Source: UBA11346 sp038318565
GTDB taxonomy: Bacteria; Planctomycetota; UBA11346
Length of the DNA stretch: 61,625 bases
Reading direction: 5' to 3'
NCBI GenBank assembly: GCA_038318565.1
Contig: JBBQCI010000010.1
Location: forward strand, 1 to 61,625
Shown piece by piece: positions 26,085 through 34,936 of this stretch. The notes below the pieces were generated by a model, which searched no databases, was not told the DNA's origin, and saw only the letters and a program-made list of their open reading frames with translations. Made by a program: the position numbers and the translations under genes. Each line of letters begins with the position of its first letter. Position 1 is the stretch's first letter.

Positions 26085-27266
26085 CTATTTGCTGATCATC
26101 ACTTGGGCTTTTAGTGCATAGGAGCCGTTCGGGTGTCTCTTCAAGAAAGCCTCGACCAACTTGGAAAATTCTGGGTCCTTACGATTCTCGTAGGGGAATG
26201 CCACCAAGTGCTGGAATTCCTTGCCGACGGAATAGGCCGGGTCCTTCTTGAGCTCGGCGACTTGATCCAGGTACGCCTTCGTGGCGTCGTCGGGGTAGTT
26301 TCGGGCCATGGTCGCGGCCATCTCGCAGGCGATGTACACCTCGCCATCGCCGCGCAGACGGGTGATCTCAGCATCGACTGATGCCTTCCAGGCGATCACC
26401 ACCGCCAAGCTGGCGGCAGCGGCCTCGGCGGTGGCGACGTCCTTGTCGGTGGCCAACTTCTCTAAGGCCTTGCTCCCGGCGGCAATGCCACCGGCGGCGA
26501 TGGACGCTTCGAGCTTCGCAACCGTGACTAGAGTTGCAGGTTTGGCGAATATTGGGGCGAGTTGGCCGGGGTCATCTTGCATCAACTGCTTGACCACGTC
26601 GATGATCGCCTCGGCCCAGATCTGGTAACCCTTGTCGTTGGGATGCAGCTTGTCCGGCAAGAGGTCCTTATTCACGATCTGGTTGGCGTTGAGAAATTTT
26701 GAGCCGATGTCCAGGTAGACTACCCGACGCGGATCGCTGGGGGTGGCGTAGGCGGACATGAGTTGGTTGGCCTTTTCGTTTTTAGCCCGTCGGGCATCGG
26801 GACCCTCATCCCGCGGAAGGATTCCCAGCAGGAGGATGCGCGTCTCTGGCGAGAGCTGCTGGATGTCGGTGATGATGGTCTTGACGCCCAACGCCACATT
26901 TTCGGCCGCATCCGGGTTGTTAGTGCCGATCATGAGGACGACCACTTTGGGATGAATTCCTTCCAGCTCGCCGTTGCGCAGGCGCCAGATCACATGTTGG
27001 ATGACGGCTCCATTGACTCCGAAATTAGCAGCTTTCAGTGGGGCGAAGTATTTGTCCCAGGTCGGCTTACCAGAGCGCCGCCAACCATCGGTGATCGAGT
27101 CACCGACAAACAGCAAGTCAATCCCACCAGCCTTGGCGATCTTGAGAAATTCCTCATGACGATCGCGGTCGCGCACGGACTCTCCCGGTTTGGTGGTGCC
27201 CGACCCATCGGCCCCGATGAGCATGCTCGTGGCCAGGATTTGGAGCAAGAGATGGAGAGCGCGCAT
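26085..27266 (-). CDS. Secreted SGNH/GDSL-family esterase with C-terminal extension
   Basis: Known role: SGNH hydrolases remove acetyl or other acyl groups, often from glycans. Seen: 393 residues with a signal peptide (M-R-A-L-H-L-L-L-Q-I-L-A-T-S-M-L-I-G-A). Block I is F-V-G-D-S-I-T-D-G-W with the nucleophilic Ser; block II is F-G-V-N-G; block III is G-T-N-N. Block V is D-K-L-H-P-N-D-K-G-Y with the catalytic Asp and His. The layout resembles platelet-activating-factor acetylhydrolase-like SGNH enzymes. About 170 residues after the catalytic domain form an Ala/Glu-rich helical extension of unknown role. The start at 27264-27266 has GGAG 7 bases upstream. It is the last gene of the fucosidase operon, so deacetylation of a fucosylated glycan is a reasonable guess. 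Confidence 0.88.
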   Translation of the reverse strand: MRALHLLLQILATSMLIGADGSGTTKPGESVRDRDRHEEFLKIAKAGGIDLLFVGDSITDGWRRSGKPTWDKYFAPLKAANFGVNGAVIQHVIWRLRNGELEGIHPKVVVLMIGTNNPDAAENVALGVKTIITDIQQLSPETRILLLGILPRDEGPDARRAKNEKANQLMSAYATPSDPRRVVYLDIGSKFLNANQIVNKDLLPDKLHPNDKGYQIWAEAIIDVVKQLMQDDPGQLAPIFAKPATLVTVAKLEASIAAGGIAAGSKALEKLATDKDVATAEAAAASLAVVIAWKASVDAEITRLRGDGEVYIACEMAATMARNYPDDATKAYLDQVAELKKDPAYSVGKEFQHLVAFPYENRKDPEFSKLVEAFLKRHPNGSYALKAQVMISK

Positions 27267-27322
27267 GTCAGCTCCGGGCAAGATAGAGGCAGGGAAATCG
27301 TGGCGGTGCGGCGAGGAGACGA

Positions 27323-28660
27323 CTAAACGGGCCCATAAGCCGCCAGCTGACGAATAGTGGGTATGCCGGCGGCTCTGGTCACGGTCAGGCGCAGGCTTTC
27401 GGCCAGCAGGTGCGGCGTGGCCACGATACGCCGATGACCGATGCCCAATCCACTGGCGATTGGGGCCCAGCCCCACCCGCGTTTGGCGTCGAGCCGCCAA
27501 CCACGGATGATCTGTCCGTTGCGCTGATCCTCCATGATGTCGACGTAGGCGACCGGGCGGTCCCCCTGCAGGTCGAGAACAACCTCGTTCCCGGTGACCT
27601 CAGCAACCATCCCAAGGGGTCGGCCCAGCCGTTCGCCGACCAGCTTTCCGTACCCTCGCAGGGCGGCGGCATCAGCTTCCGGCACCCGTCCGAAGCGGTC
27701 GATAGGGAGACCGAGGAGGAAGTTGGCGTTTCTACCGACCGTAGTGAGATGGCGGGCGAACAACGTTTCTGCGTCCATCACCAGTTGGTCCTCGCCCTCG
27801 CGCCAGAACCAGCCGTCCATGTAGCCGCGACTCTGGTCCCGGTTGGGCATGTCCATTTCAGCCGGGGCCCAGTGCCGGCCGTCGGCTGCCCCGGCGAGAT
27901 CATCGCGCGACACCGTGCCGTCCTCGGCGGTCAGCACATCGGTCGTGCTCCAGCACTCCGGCGGGGCCCAGCCAGCCTCGTTGCCCGCCCAGCGCAAGAG
28001 ATTACCGCATTCCGGTGGCCCCTGGAACAGCAGCGCGCGGGGCTGATGCCGCGCCAGCAGACCAGCGACATCGCACCCGCCATCCATGACGCTCAGCACG
28101 CCGCCATCAAACCAGAGTTCGAACCACTCGCCGTAGCGCGTCCACAGTTCGCTCACCTGCTGCTCAACCACGCGATTGTAGGCAGCCTGAGCATCAGCTA
28201 ACCCGCTGCGTTCGCGACCCGGGCTGTCGACATTGCAGAATGCATTGCACGAGGTTGAGTAGTACAGGCCCGCCTTCAGTCCGAATTTCTTGCACGAGGC
28301 GACGAAGTCGGCGACCACGTCGCCGGCCCCACCGCGCCAAGGCGCGCTGCGCACCGAATAGCCGTGCGCCGCGGTCGGCCACAGGCTGAATCCCGAACAG
28401 TGCTTGGCGACCAGCACGGCGTAGCGAGCCCCCGACGAGGCCGCGACTTCAAGCCACTGGTCGGTGTCGAGATGGCTCGGATTGAACACCGTCGCAGACG
28501 GTTGACGACCCCAGTCGCGTCGGAAAGCGTACTCGGGAGCGAACACCTGCACGTCGAGATGGATGATGACGCCGACCTCGGCGTCAGCCCAGGCAAGCTG
28601 TTCGACGGAGGGGATCGGACGATCCCCGGACATGGCGGTGGCGGTGGCGGTGGATGTCAT
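27323..28660 (-). CDS. GH29-family alpha-L-fucosidase
   Basis: Known role: retaining exo-alpha-L-fucosidase. Seen: 445 residues. The early stretch has G-V-I-I-H-L-D and A-P-E-Y-A. The middle has L-V-A-K-H-C-S-G-F-S-L-W-P-T, the GH29 substrate-site pattern (usually AKHHDGF). W-F-E-L-W-F-D-G-G holds the expected Asp nucleophile. No signal peptide is seen from the ATG at 28660, unlike the neighbouring GH95 enzyme, so it probably acts in the cytoplasm on imported oligosaccharides. The first dozen residues are a Thr/Ala repeat (ACCGCC codons), and an internal ATG at codon 10 is an alternative start. It lies 60 bases after the GH95 gene. Confidence 0.88.
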   Translation of the reverse strand: MTSTATATAMSGDRPIPSVEQLAWADAEVGVIIHLDVQVFAPEYAFRRDWGRQPSATVFNPSHLDTDQWLEVAASSGARYAVLVAKHCSGFSLWPTAAHGYSVRSAPWRGGAGDVVADFVASCKKFGLKAGLYYSTSCNAFCNVDSPGRERSGLADAQAAYNRVVEQQVSELWTRYGEWFELWFDGGVLSVMDGGCDVAGLLARHQPRALLFQGPPECGNLLRWAGNEAGWAPPECWSTTDVLTAEDGTVSRDDLAGAADGRHWAPAEMDMPNRDQSRGYMDGWFWREGEDQLVMDAETLFARHLTTVGRNANFLLGLPIDRFGRVPEADAAALRGYGKLVGERLGRPLGMVAEVTGNEVVLDLQGDRPVAYVDIMEDQRNGQIIRGWRLDAKRGWGWAPIASGLGIGHRRIVATPHLLAESLRLTVTRAAGIPTIRQLAAYGPV

Positions 28661-28720
28661 GAGCGACCCTTGTCTCCGATGGTGAGCATGGAGGGCCTGG
28701 GCCCGCCCGATCAGCCGCGA

Positions 28721-31147
28721 CTATTTCGCGACTTCCGTGAAGTGCAGGTCCGGACCGCTGGCGTAGGTGTGTCCGGCACGAGTCGGCAGGGTCACCGGCT
28801 CCGCTCCTGGGATGCGGATGTGCAGCTTCGCATCCTGGAAGCTGCGGATCACTGCCCGCAGCACGTGCCCGTCCTTCCAGGTGAGGTCCAGTTCGCAGCC
28901 ACCGCGCAGGCGCAGGCCGCTGACCGACCCGCCGGCAGCCCAGGCGCGTGGCAGGGCCGGCAGCAGCACGATCTCGCCACCCTGACTCTGGACCAAGCAC
29001 TCCGCGATCGCCGCGACAATGCCGAGGTTGCCGTCGATCTGGAACGGCGGATGGGCGCAGAACAGGTTAGGGTAGGTGCCGCCGTCTTTGGGTCCGTAGC
29101 TCTCTGTGGTCACCGTCGTCGGGTTGAGCTGCGATAGGAACAGGGCGTGGGCACGTTCGCCGTCTTCGAGCCGCGCCCACAGCGCCATCTTCCACGCTCG
29201 CGCCCAGCCGGTGCCGCCGTCGCCGCGGCGCAGCAGCGAGGCGCGCGCCGCCTGTGCGAGTGCGGGCGTGCTGCGCATGCCGATCTGATCGCCAGGATAG
29301 AGGGCGTAGAGGTGCGAGACGTGGCGGTGCAGCGCGTCCGGCTCGTCGAATGGCGAAGCCCATTCCTGCAGCCGTCCATCCGACGCGATGGAGTCCGAGA
29401 GCAGCCGAGGGAGAACGCTTGCGATGCGCTCGCGCAGCTTCTCGTCCTTGCCCAGCAGCTGCGCCGCTGCCGCGGTGTTGGCAAGCAGCTCGCGACAGAT
29501 CTGCTGGTCGATAGCCGAGCCGGCGTCTACAAAACCACGGCCGCCGCGCACGTGGTAGTCGAAGCCGGTCTCGGGCGAGACAGACGGCAAGACCATGAGG
29601 AAGTCGCGTCGGGCGTCGGGCTTCCAGGCATTGGCCGGCTCGCGGTTGGTGCCGTCGCGGTGCCAGCGCCCACCTGGCGATGCCTCTACCAGATCAAGGT
29701 AGAATTCCGCCGCCCCAGCCATGATCGACCAAGCCCGTTCGAGGTCTGCACGATCGCCGCTGAACTCATACGCCTGCCAAGCGTGGGCGGAGAGCCAGCC
29801 GGTGGCGCCGAGGAACAGGCCCCAGCCGACGTTCTCGCCCGGCTCGCAGCGCTGCCACGGGTTGCTCGCCCAATGCGTCACCCAGCCGTCGCAGCCGTAC
29901 CACTGCCGCGCCACCCGTGTGCCGCTGGCGCGCAGTCGTTCGATCCACTCGATCAGCGGGCGGTGGCATTCCGCCAGATTGGCGACCTCGGCCGGCCAGT
30001 AGTTCATCTGCACGTTGATGTTGGTGTGCCAGTCGCAGTTCCACACCGGGCGCTGGTCCTGGTTCCAGATCCCCTGGAGATTTGCCGGCAATCCGTCCGG
30101 ACGCGATGATGCGATGAGGAGGTAGCGTCCGAACTGGAATAGCAGTGCTGCCATCTCTGGATCGGGTGTTCCGGCAGCCGCGACAGCGAGGCGCTCACGC
30201 GTCGGCACGGAGGGGATCGGCGGTCCGGCGAGCGACAGGACGACCCGGCCAGCGAGGGCGCGGTGGTCGGCGACATGGCCGGTCAGCAGGCGATCGAAAC
30301 CGGTCGACTGGGCGCGGTTGAGGGTCTGCGCCACGGTGGCGTCGGGCTTCGTACGGCCGATGCAGCCCGGCATCGCCGGATCATAGTTGGTGGCCGCCGC
30401 GAGAATGATGGTGAGGGAACTGGCGTTGGTGAAGGCCAGGCTGTCACCGTCGATCGTGAGGGAGCCGCCCTGGTTGCGCACCGCGAGGCCAGCTGCGTAG
30501 GCCAGGTTGTTGCCGACCACGCTGCCGGCGAAGCTCAGGCGACCAGCCGCCACTACGGTCGCTGCGGCCAGCGCCGACTTTAGGCGCAGGCGACCGTGCA
30601 GGGCGCCAGGCCGATCACTGTTCAACTGGATGACGATAGCCCCAGCCGGTCGGCTGGCGAATACGGTGCGCTGGAAGCCAACTCCGCCGCTGCGGTAAGC
30701 GATGCGTAGGACGCCGTCTCCGAGGTGCAGCTCGCGGCGGTAGGATCCTGCCTCGACAGCCTGGCCACGCAGTTCGAGGGCGACATCGCCGAACGGCAGG
30801 TAGCAACCGAAGTCGTTGCACGAAGCGGTAAAATGCTGATTGGCGAAGTCGCTCGCTTCGCGCCACTGATTGCCGGCCAGGATCATGCCGCGTAGCGTTG
30901 CCAGGTTGGCGGCGCCGTCGCCGGACGGGGCCAGCGTAACGGGGCGACCGCTCCACAGCGTCGCCTCGTTAAACTGGATGCGCTCCTCGGCCACTCCGCC
31001 GAAGACCATGGCCCCGAGCCGGCCGTTGCCGACCGGATAGGCCTCGGTCATCCAGGTGGTGGCGGGCCGATCGTCCCAGACGACCTGGTCGGCTGCCACG
31101 GCGGCTGTCGCCATCAGCAACCCGGCCAAGATGCAGGGTAAGTGCAT
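28721..31147 (-). CDS. Secreted GH95-family alpha-L-fucosidase
   Basis: Known role: inverting alpha-1,2-L-fucosidase (some members alpha-L-galactosidase). Seen: 808 residues. A signal peptide (M-H-L-P-C-I-L-A-G-L-L-M-A-T-A-A-V-A-A) precedes the N-terminal beta domain with Y-P-V-G-N-G-R-L-G-A-M-V-F-G-G. The (alpha/alpha)6 domain has H-T-N-I-N-V-Q-M-N-Y-W-P-A-E, with the catalytic Asn pair, then W-A-R-A-W-K-M-A-L-W-A-R and Q-I-D-G-N-L-G. It begins 10 bases after the second pseudopilin gene, which places it in the same operon. Length and motifs are complete. Confidence 0.93.
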   Translation of the reverse strand: MHLPCILAGLLMATAAVAADQVVWDDRPATTWMTEAYPVGNGRLGAMVFGGVAEERIQFNEATLWSGRPVTLAPSGDGAANLATLRGMILAGNQWREASDFANQHFTASCNDFGCYLPFGDVALELRGQAVEAGSYRRELHLGDGVLRIAYRSGGVGFQRTVFASRPAGAIVIQLNSDRPGALHGRLRLKSALAAATVVAAGRLSFAGSVVGNNLAYAAGLAVRNQGGSLTIDGDSLAFTNASSLTIILAAATNYDPAMPGCIGRTKPDATVAQTLNRAQSTGFDRLLTGHVADHRALAGRVVLSLAGPPIPSVPTRERLAVAAAGTPDPEMAALLFQFGRYLLIASSRPDGLPANLQGIWNQDQRPVWNCDWHTNINVQMNYWPAEVANLAECHRPLIEWIERLRASGTRVARQWYGCDGWVTHWASNPWQRCEPGENVGWGLFLGATGWLSAHAWQAYEFSGDRADLERAWSIMAGAAEFYLDLVEASPGGRWHRDGTNREPANAWKPDARRDFLMVLPSVSPETGFDYHVRGGRGFVDAGSAIDQQICRELLANTAAAAQLLGKDEKLRERIASVLPRLLSDSIASDGRLQEWASPFDEPDALHRHVSHLYALYPGDQIGMRSTPALAQAARASLLRRGDGGTGWARAWKMALWARLEDGERAHALFLSQLNPTTVTTESYGPKDGGTYPNLFCAHPPFQIDGNLGIVAAIAECLVQSQGGEIVLLPALPRAWAAGGSVSGLRLRGGCELDLTWKDGHVLRAVIRSFQDAKLHIRIPGAEPVTLPTRAGHTYASGPDLHFTEVAK

Positions 31148-31157
31148 GGAGCCTCAC

Positions 31158-31880
31158 TCATTGCGGCAGGTTGGCAGGCTTGGCGGCGACGTCGTTGCGA
31201 CGCCAGGAGAGATCCCACAAACCGGCGAGACGGACGCGCTCGATCCGGCCGTCGCAGAAGGCGACGTTGATGGCGCGACGGTGCCGATCGATGCATACGC
31301 GCTGCATGGTGTAGGTACCATCGGTGCTGCCGGCGAGCAGATCGGCGGGCGGCTGATGGCTGCGCTCCGGCCATTGGTTCACCCAGATGCTGTCGCACAT
31401 CACCGGGACGGTGCCGGGCTTGTCGGGTGGCCACTTGTTCCACTGCCCTGGGTGGTTCGCACCTCCGACATAGCCGGGGTGGAACCAGGCGTTGAAGCCA
31501 TAGCTGCCGGTCCAATTGGTCAACCAAGCATACGGCGGTTGCTCAGGACCCCAGGCATTGGTCGCCGATCCAGCGTAATCCGGCCGGGCCGTCAGTGTGC
31601 TGGCCGTCGGGCAGGTGCGAATCTTATCAATGTCGTCCTGGTATGGTTTCAGCATGGCCATCCACATGCCAGTAGAGTTCTGAACGTAGGGCATGAGCCG
31701 GTACTCGCTGTCCTGCTCGTAGAGCTCGTAGGCGATGGCCATCTGGCGCAGGTTCGATCCGCACACCGCAGTGCGGGCCTGGCCGCGCACCAAGGTGATG
31801 GCCGGCAGCAGCATCGCCGCGAGCACGGCGATGATTGAGATGACCACCAACAATTCGATCAGGGTGAAGGCACGGCGCAT
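31158..31880 (-). CDS. Pseudopilin-like protein with H-X9-DG C-terminus (second of a pair)
   Basis: 240 residues from the ATG at 31878-31880, which has GAGG upstream. The type IV prepilin leader is very short: M-R-R-A, then F-T-L-I-E-L-L-V-V-I-S-I-I as the hydrophobic helix with Glu at +5. The C-terminal part has D-R-H-R-R-A-I-N-V-A-F-C-D-G, i.e. His, nine residues, Asp-Gly. That motif defines a pseudopilin family abundant in Lentisphaerota and Planctomycetota. Known role: processed by a prepilin peptidase; such proteins form or cap type II secretion-like or surface fibres. The role of the H-X9-DG family is not established. The protein is a clear paralogue of the gene just upstream. It lies between that gene and a secreted fucosidase in one operon. 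Confidence 0.88.
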   Translation of the reverse strand: MRRAFTLIELLVVISIIAVLAAMLLPAITLVRGQARTAVCGSNLRQMAIAYELYEQDSEYRLMPYVQNSTGMWMAMLKPYQDDIDKIRTCPTASTLTARPDYAGSATNAWGPEQPPYAWLTNWTGSYGFNAWFHPGYVGGANHPGQWNKWPPDKPGTVPVMCDSIWVNQWPERSHQPPADLLAGSTDGTYTMQRVCIDRHRRAINVAFCDGRIERVRLAGLWDLSWRRNDVAAKPANLPQ

Positions 31881-31911
31881 GGTCAGCCTCACTGAGGAAG
31901 TACCGTGGGTT

Positions 31912-32679
31912 TTAGCGCAATAGCGCAATATCGCCATCGCGCCACGCCAAATCCCACAGTCCGGCGAGACGGACGCGATCAACGTGGCCATCAGCAAAGA
32001 CCGTGTTCACCCCCCGGCGGTGCCGGTCGATGCACACCCGCTGCATCGTGACGGTTGGCTGGGTGCTGCCGGCGAGCAGGTCGGCAGGCGGCTGATGACT
32101 GCGCTCTGGCCACTGGTTGACCCAGATGCTGTCCGAGATCATCGGCACATGTGCCGCCGACGCCGGCGGCCAGCGCCGGTTGCCGTAGGCCCAGCTACCG
32201 CCATGCCAGCTGGCGAACGAGGTCTTTGCTCCGTTCAGCCATTCGTTGTAGCCGTAGCTGCCCTCCCAGCCGCACAGCCACACCTGGGGTGGAGCCTCGG
32301 GCCCCCAACCGGTGGTCGCCGAGCCGGCGTAGTCAGAACGGGCGCTCTGCCGCCGAGCCGTCGGGCAATAGCGCATCCGGTTGATGTCATCGTGGTAGGG
32401 CATCAGCCGGGACATCCAGAAATCAGTGGGACTCATCCAGTAGGCGAGGTAGCGCCCGCGCGAGTCCTCATGGTACAACTGCACTGCCACGCCGAGCTGG
32501 CGCAGTTGCGCGGCGCAGGAGACCTGCTGCGACAGGCGACGCACCGTGCCAATCGCAGGCAGCAACACGGCCGAGAGCAGGACGATCACACCGACCACGA
32601 CCAGCACCTCGATCAGGGTGACGCCAGTCTGGTTCAGGGATGCGCGCAGCGTCGATGGGCGGCAAAGGGCGCGAGGCAT
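31912..32679 (-). CDS. Pseudopilin-like protein with H-X9-DG C-terminus (first of a pair)
   Basis: 255 residues. The leader is about 19 residues, ending N-Q-T-G, and the helix V-T-L-I-E-V-L-V-V-V-G-V-I starts with Val rather than Phe. Glu at +5 is kept. The C-terminal D-R-H-R-R-G-V-N-T-V-F-A-D-G is the H-X9-DG motif. Its middle and C-terminal thirds are close to those of the downstream paralogue; S-D-S-I-W-V-N-Q-W-P-E-R-S-H is in both (Cys for the first Ser in the second). A tandem duplication is therefore likely. It is the first gene of the pilin-pilin-GH95-GH29-esterase operon, divergent from an AraC-type regulator. An internal start is possible. Confidence 0.85.
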   Translation of the reverse strand: MPRALCRPSTLRASLNQTGVTLIEVLVVVGVIVLLSAVLLPAIGTVRRLSQQVSCAAQLRQLGVAVQLYHEDSRGRYLAYWMSPTDFWMSRLMPYHDDINRMRYCPTARRQSARSDYAGSATTGWGPEAPPQVWLCGWEGSYGYNEWLNGAKTSFASWHGGSWAYGNRRWPPASAAHVPMISDSIWVNQWPERSHQPPADLLAGSTQPTVTMQRVCIDRHRRGVNTVFADGHVDRVRLAGLWDLAWRDGDIALLR

Positions 32680-32752
32680 GCCACCATGCTAGCACAACGG
32701 GCCTTGTCCGGCAGGATGCGGTTCACCTCCAATCTTGTATCCGATCGCAACC

Positions 32753-33583
32753 ATGCCTGGAACTCGCATCCGCTCTTTCCTGGACATCACCGACGCCCCG
32801 TCGGTGCGCCTCCTGTCTATTGGCTGGGCCGATCTATATCCAGATTCATGGAATGACCTGCGTGCCGAGAGTGGTTTCTGGACGCTCTACCGTAACAGCG
32901 AAAGTGGGACGACGATCACGACCCGATCCGGTGCAACCCCGCTGGCGGCACGCAAAGCGTATCTGCTACCGCCCAACACGGCCTTCGCCCGCCACAACCG
33001 GCAGGCCACCGCACACCTCTACGCCTATTTCGAGATCCTTGGCCTGTCGGCCACGGCTATGCCACCGATCATTCCGGTGCCCGCCGAGCTGCATGGCCCC
33101 TGGCTAACGGCGCTGGCTGGCACCCCGCGCCGACCGACACCCGCCGCCTGCGTCCGACTGTCGGCGCTCATCCTGAGCACGATCGAGCCCTTCGTGGATG
33201 CAGCCCGCATCGTACCCGCCAGCGACCGCGCCGAGGTCGCGCCGGCGCTGGCGGCGATGCGCGATGACCCGGCTCACCCCTGGTCGCTGGCCGAACTGGC
33301 TGAGCGCTGCGGTTGCGCCGCGCCCACCTTCGGACGCCGCTTCCACGCCGCCCTCGGCTGCCCGCCGATGCAATGGCTGCGCGAGCACCGCTCGCACCTG
33401 GTCGCGCATCGCCTCGCCACCGGCGACGACAGTCTGGAGCGGCTTGCGCGCGAGGTCGGCTTCGGCTCGCGACCCTACCTCTCGCGCGTGTTCCGCGCCG
33501 TGATCGGCATCGGCCCTGGCGAGTACCGCCAGGCGCTGCGGCGCGGCGTCCATCCGCTGGGACCGCATGAGCGCTGGTCCTAA
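32753..33583 (+). CDS. AraC-family transcriptional regulator, divergent from the fucosidase operon
   Basis: 276 residues. The N-terminal half is a cupin-like sensor region. The C-terminal about 100 residues hold two helix-turn-helix motifs: W-S-L-A-E-L-A-E-R-C-G-C-A-A-P-T-F-G-R-R-F and L-A-R-E-V-G-F-G-S-R-P-Y-L-S-R-V-F, then G-P-G-E-Y-R. Known: such regulators activate nearby sugar-use genes on binding a ligand. Its position, 73 bases from the first pseudopilin gene, suggests it controls that operon. The ATG at 32753 is preferred over an in-frame TTG 18 bases upstream. The ligand may be fucose or a fucosylated sugar; this is a guess. Confidence 0.9.
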   Translation: MPGTRIRSFLDITDAPSVRLLSIGWADLYPDSWNDLRAESGFWTLYRNSESGTTITTRSGATPLAARKAYLLPPNTAFARHNRQATAHLYAYFEILGLSATAMPPIIPVPAELHGPWLTALAGTPRRPTPAACVRLSALILSTIEPFVDAARIVPASDRAEVAPALAAMRDDPAHPWSLAELAERCGCAAPTFGRRFHAALGCPPMQWLREHRSHLVAHRLATGDDSLERLAREVGFGSRPYLSRVFRAVIGIGPGEYRQALRRGVHPLGPHERWS

Positions 33584-33591
33584 CCCTGTCC

Positions 33592-34011
33592 TCAGGGCCG
33601 TACGGCCGGCATGGAACCCGCCGCGCTGATCAGCACGACGCCATCCGGCCCGGAGGCCAGGCGCACGTGCGCACCGAGGACGGGATGCGGCGGCTCGAGA
33701 TTCCACAGGGCCCGGCTCGGCCCCTCCTCGACCATGCTCGCGCCGCTGGTCAGGGCTTGGCCATCTGCACCGGTGATGGTCACCGCCGTCGTCTCCAGCC
33801 GCACCCGCCAGGCGACCGCACCGCCCGTTTGCTCCGTCACCCTCCACTCGCCGAGCGGATCGAGCTGTGGCGGAACCGGCGCAGACCCACCGCCGGAACG
33901 CAGCGCCAGGACGATCAACGCCACGGCACCGGCAGCGAAGACGATGATGCGCAGCGGGGTGATCGATCCTTGTGGTGCAGCAGTCGGATGGGCGGGTTGG
34001 TTGTGGGACAT
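33592..34011 (-). CDS. Small membrane-anchored protein of unknown function
   Basis: 139 residues from the ATG at 34009-34011; two in-frame ATGs further up are alternatives. A short Pro/Ala-rich N-terminus is followed by one membrane helix (I-I-V-F-A-A-G-A-V-A-L-I-V-L-A-L). A soluble domain of about 85 residues follows, containing D-P-L-G-E-W-R-V-T-E-Q and many Val/Gly, so it is probably beta-rich. The protein is convergent with the AraC gene and ends 8 bases from it. No ribosome site stands out. Family not recognised; function unknown. Confidence 0.55.
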   Translation of the reverse strand: MSHNQPAHPTAAPQGSITPLRIIVFAAGAVALIVLALRSGGGSAPVPPQLDPLGEWRVTEQTGGAVAWRVRLETTAVTITGADGQALTSGASMVEEGPSRALWNLEPPHPVLGAHVRLASGPDGVVLISAAGSMPAVRP

Positions 34012-34088
34012 GGCACGGACAAGCATGCAGGCGCAGGGGCTGTTTGGGACTGCTTTCTTCAAGGCCGTGCCACCCAGTTGATTACGCC

Positions 34089-34856
34089 TTACGGTGTGTC
34101 GTTGCGCGTGCGCCCACGAAAGTCCTTCGGGGTGCAGCCATGCATCCGCCTGAAGCTCTGGGCGAAGTATTCGGGGCTGGCATAGCCGAGCCGACCGGCG
34201 ATCGCCCCGACCGGCAGGTCGGTGGTGGCCAGCAGGCGCGCCGCCTCGGCCGCCACGCGCCGGGCGCGGTAGCGCACGAACGGCTCGCCCACCACTGCGG
34301 CGAAGGCATGGGCGAAGCGGCTGCGGCTGAGCCCGACGCTGCGCGCTACCGCGGCGGCGCGCAAGCGGGCGTCGGGCCGGCGTTCGAGCAAAGCCACGGC
34401 CTCAGCCACCGCCTGCGACCGTGCCGCCGCCGCCCGGGCTAGTGCCTGGGCCGGCCCGCGCGAGGGGGCAGCGGTGAGGATCGCCGCGACGGCCAAACGC
34501 GCTGCCGCCTCGGCCCGGGCGCGGTCGCGCGTGCCGCCGACGAACAGCGTCCCCAGCCACACCGCGCCGTCCCGCACCGGCAGCACTAGTTCGCAGACGC
34601 CGGCGTGGCAAGTCCGCCACCTGCCAGCCCAGCCGGCGGCACGCCAGCGGGCCTCGTCGTGATCATCCGCGAGCCGGCAGCGGGCGAGTCCGGCGGCACC
34701 AGCCTTGGCCGCCAGACACGCGCGTGAGACATGGCGTTTGACGGATTCTGGCAACGCGGCATCGATCGGACGATCAGCGTCCTTCCACACCAGCCGGCAA
34801 CCGCTGGCGCGCTGCAGGTCGGTGCAGAGGACGGTGATCATGGCGGCGAACGACAT
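34089..34856 (-). CDS. AraC-family regulator with PocR-like sensor domain
   Basis: About 255 residues from M-S-F-A-A-M; in-frame ATGs lie at 34841 and 34880. The N-terminal about 130 residues look like a PocR ligand-binding sensor: C-L-A-A-K, C-R-L-A-D-D-H-D, T-C-H-A-G-V-C-E-L-V-L-P-V and L-G-T-L-F-V-G-G, with spaced Cys. The C-terminal helix-turn-helix pair is R-L-R-A-A-A-V-A-R-S-V-G-L-S-R-S-R-F and G-A-I-A-G-R-L-G-Y-A-S-P-E-Y-F-A-Q-S-F. It is divergent from the FAD oxidoreductase gene, with about 80 bases between, and probably controls it. The ligand is unknown. Confidence 0.85.
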   Translation of the reverse strand: MSFAAMITVLCTDLQRASGCRLVWKDADRPIDAALPESVKRHVSRACLAAKAGAAGLARCRLADDHDEARWRAAGWAGRWRTCHAGVCELVLPVRDGAVWLGTLFVGGTRDRARAEAAARLAVAAILTAAPSRGPAQALARAAAARSQAVAEAVALLERRPDARLRAAAVARSVGLSRSRFAHAFAAVVGEPFVRYRARRVAAEAARLLATTDLPVGAIAGRLGYASPEYFAQSFRRMHGCTPKDFRGRTRNDTP

Positions 34857-34936
34857 GTGATGTGTATAGCACATTTTCATAGGCGCGCCCGCACCAATCC
34901 ACCAGCCCGCCCCACGCCGTCCGGCATGATCCGGCC

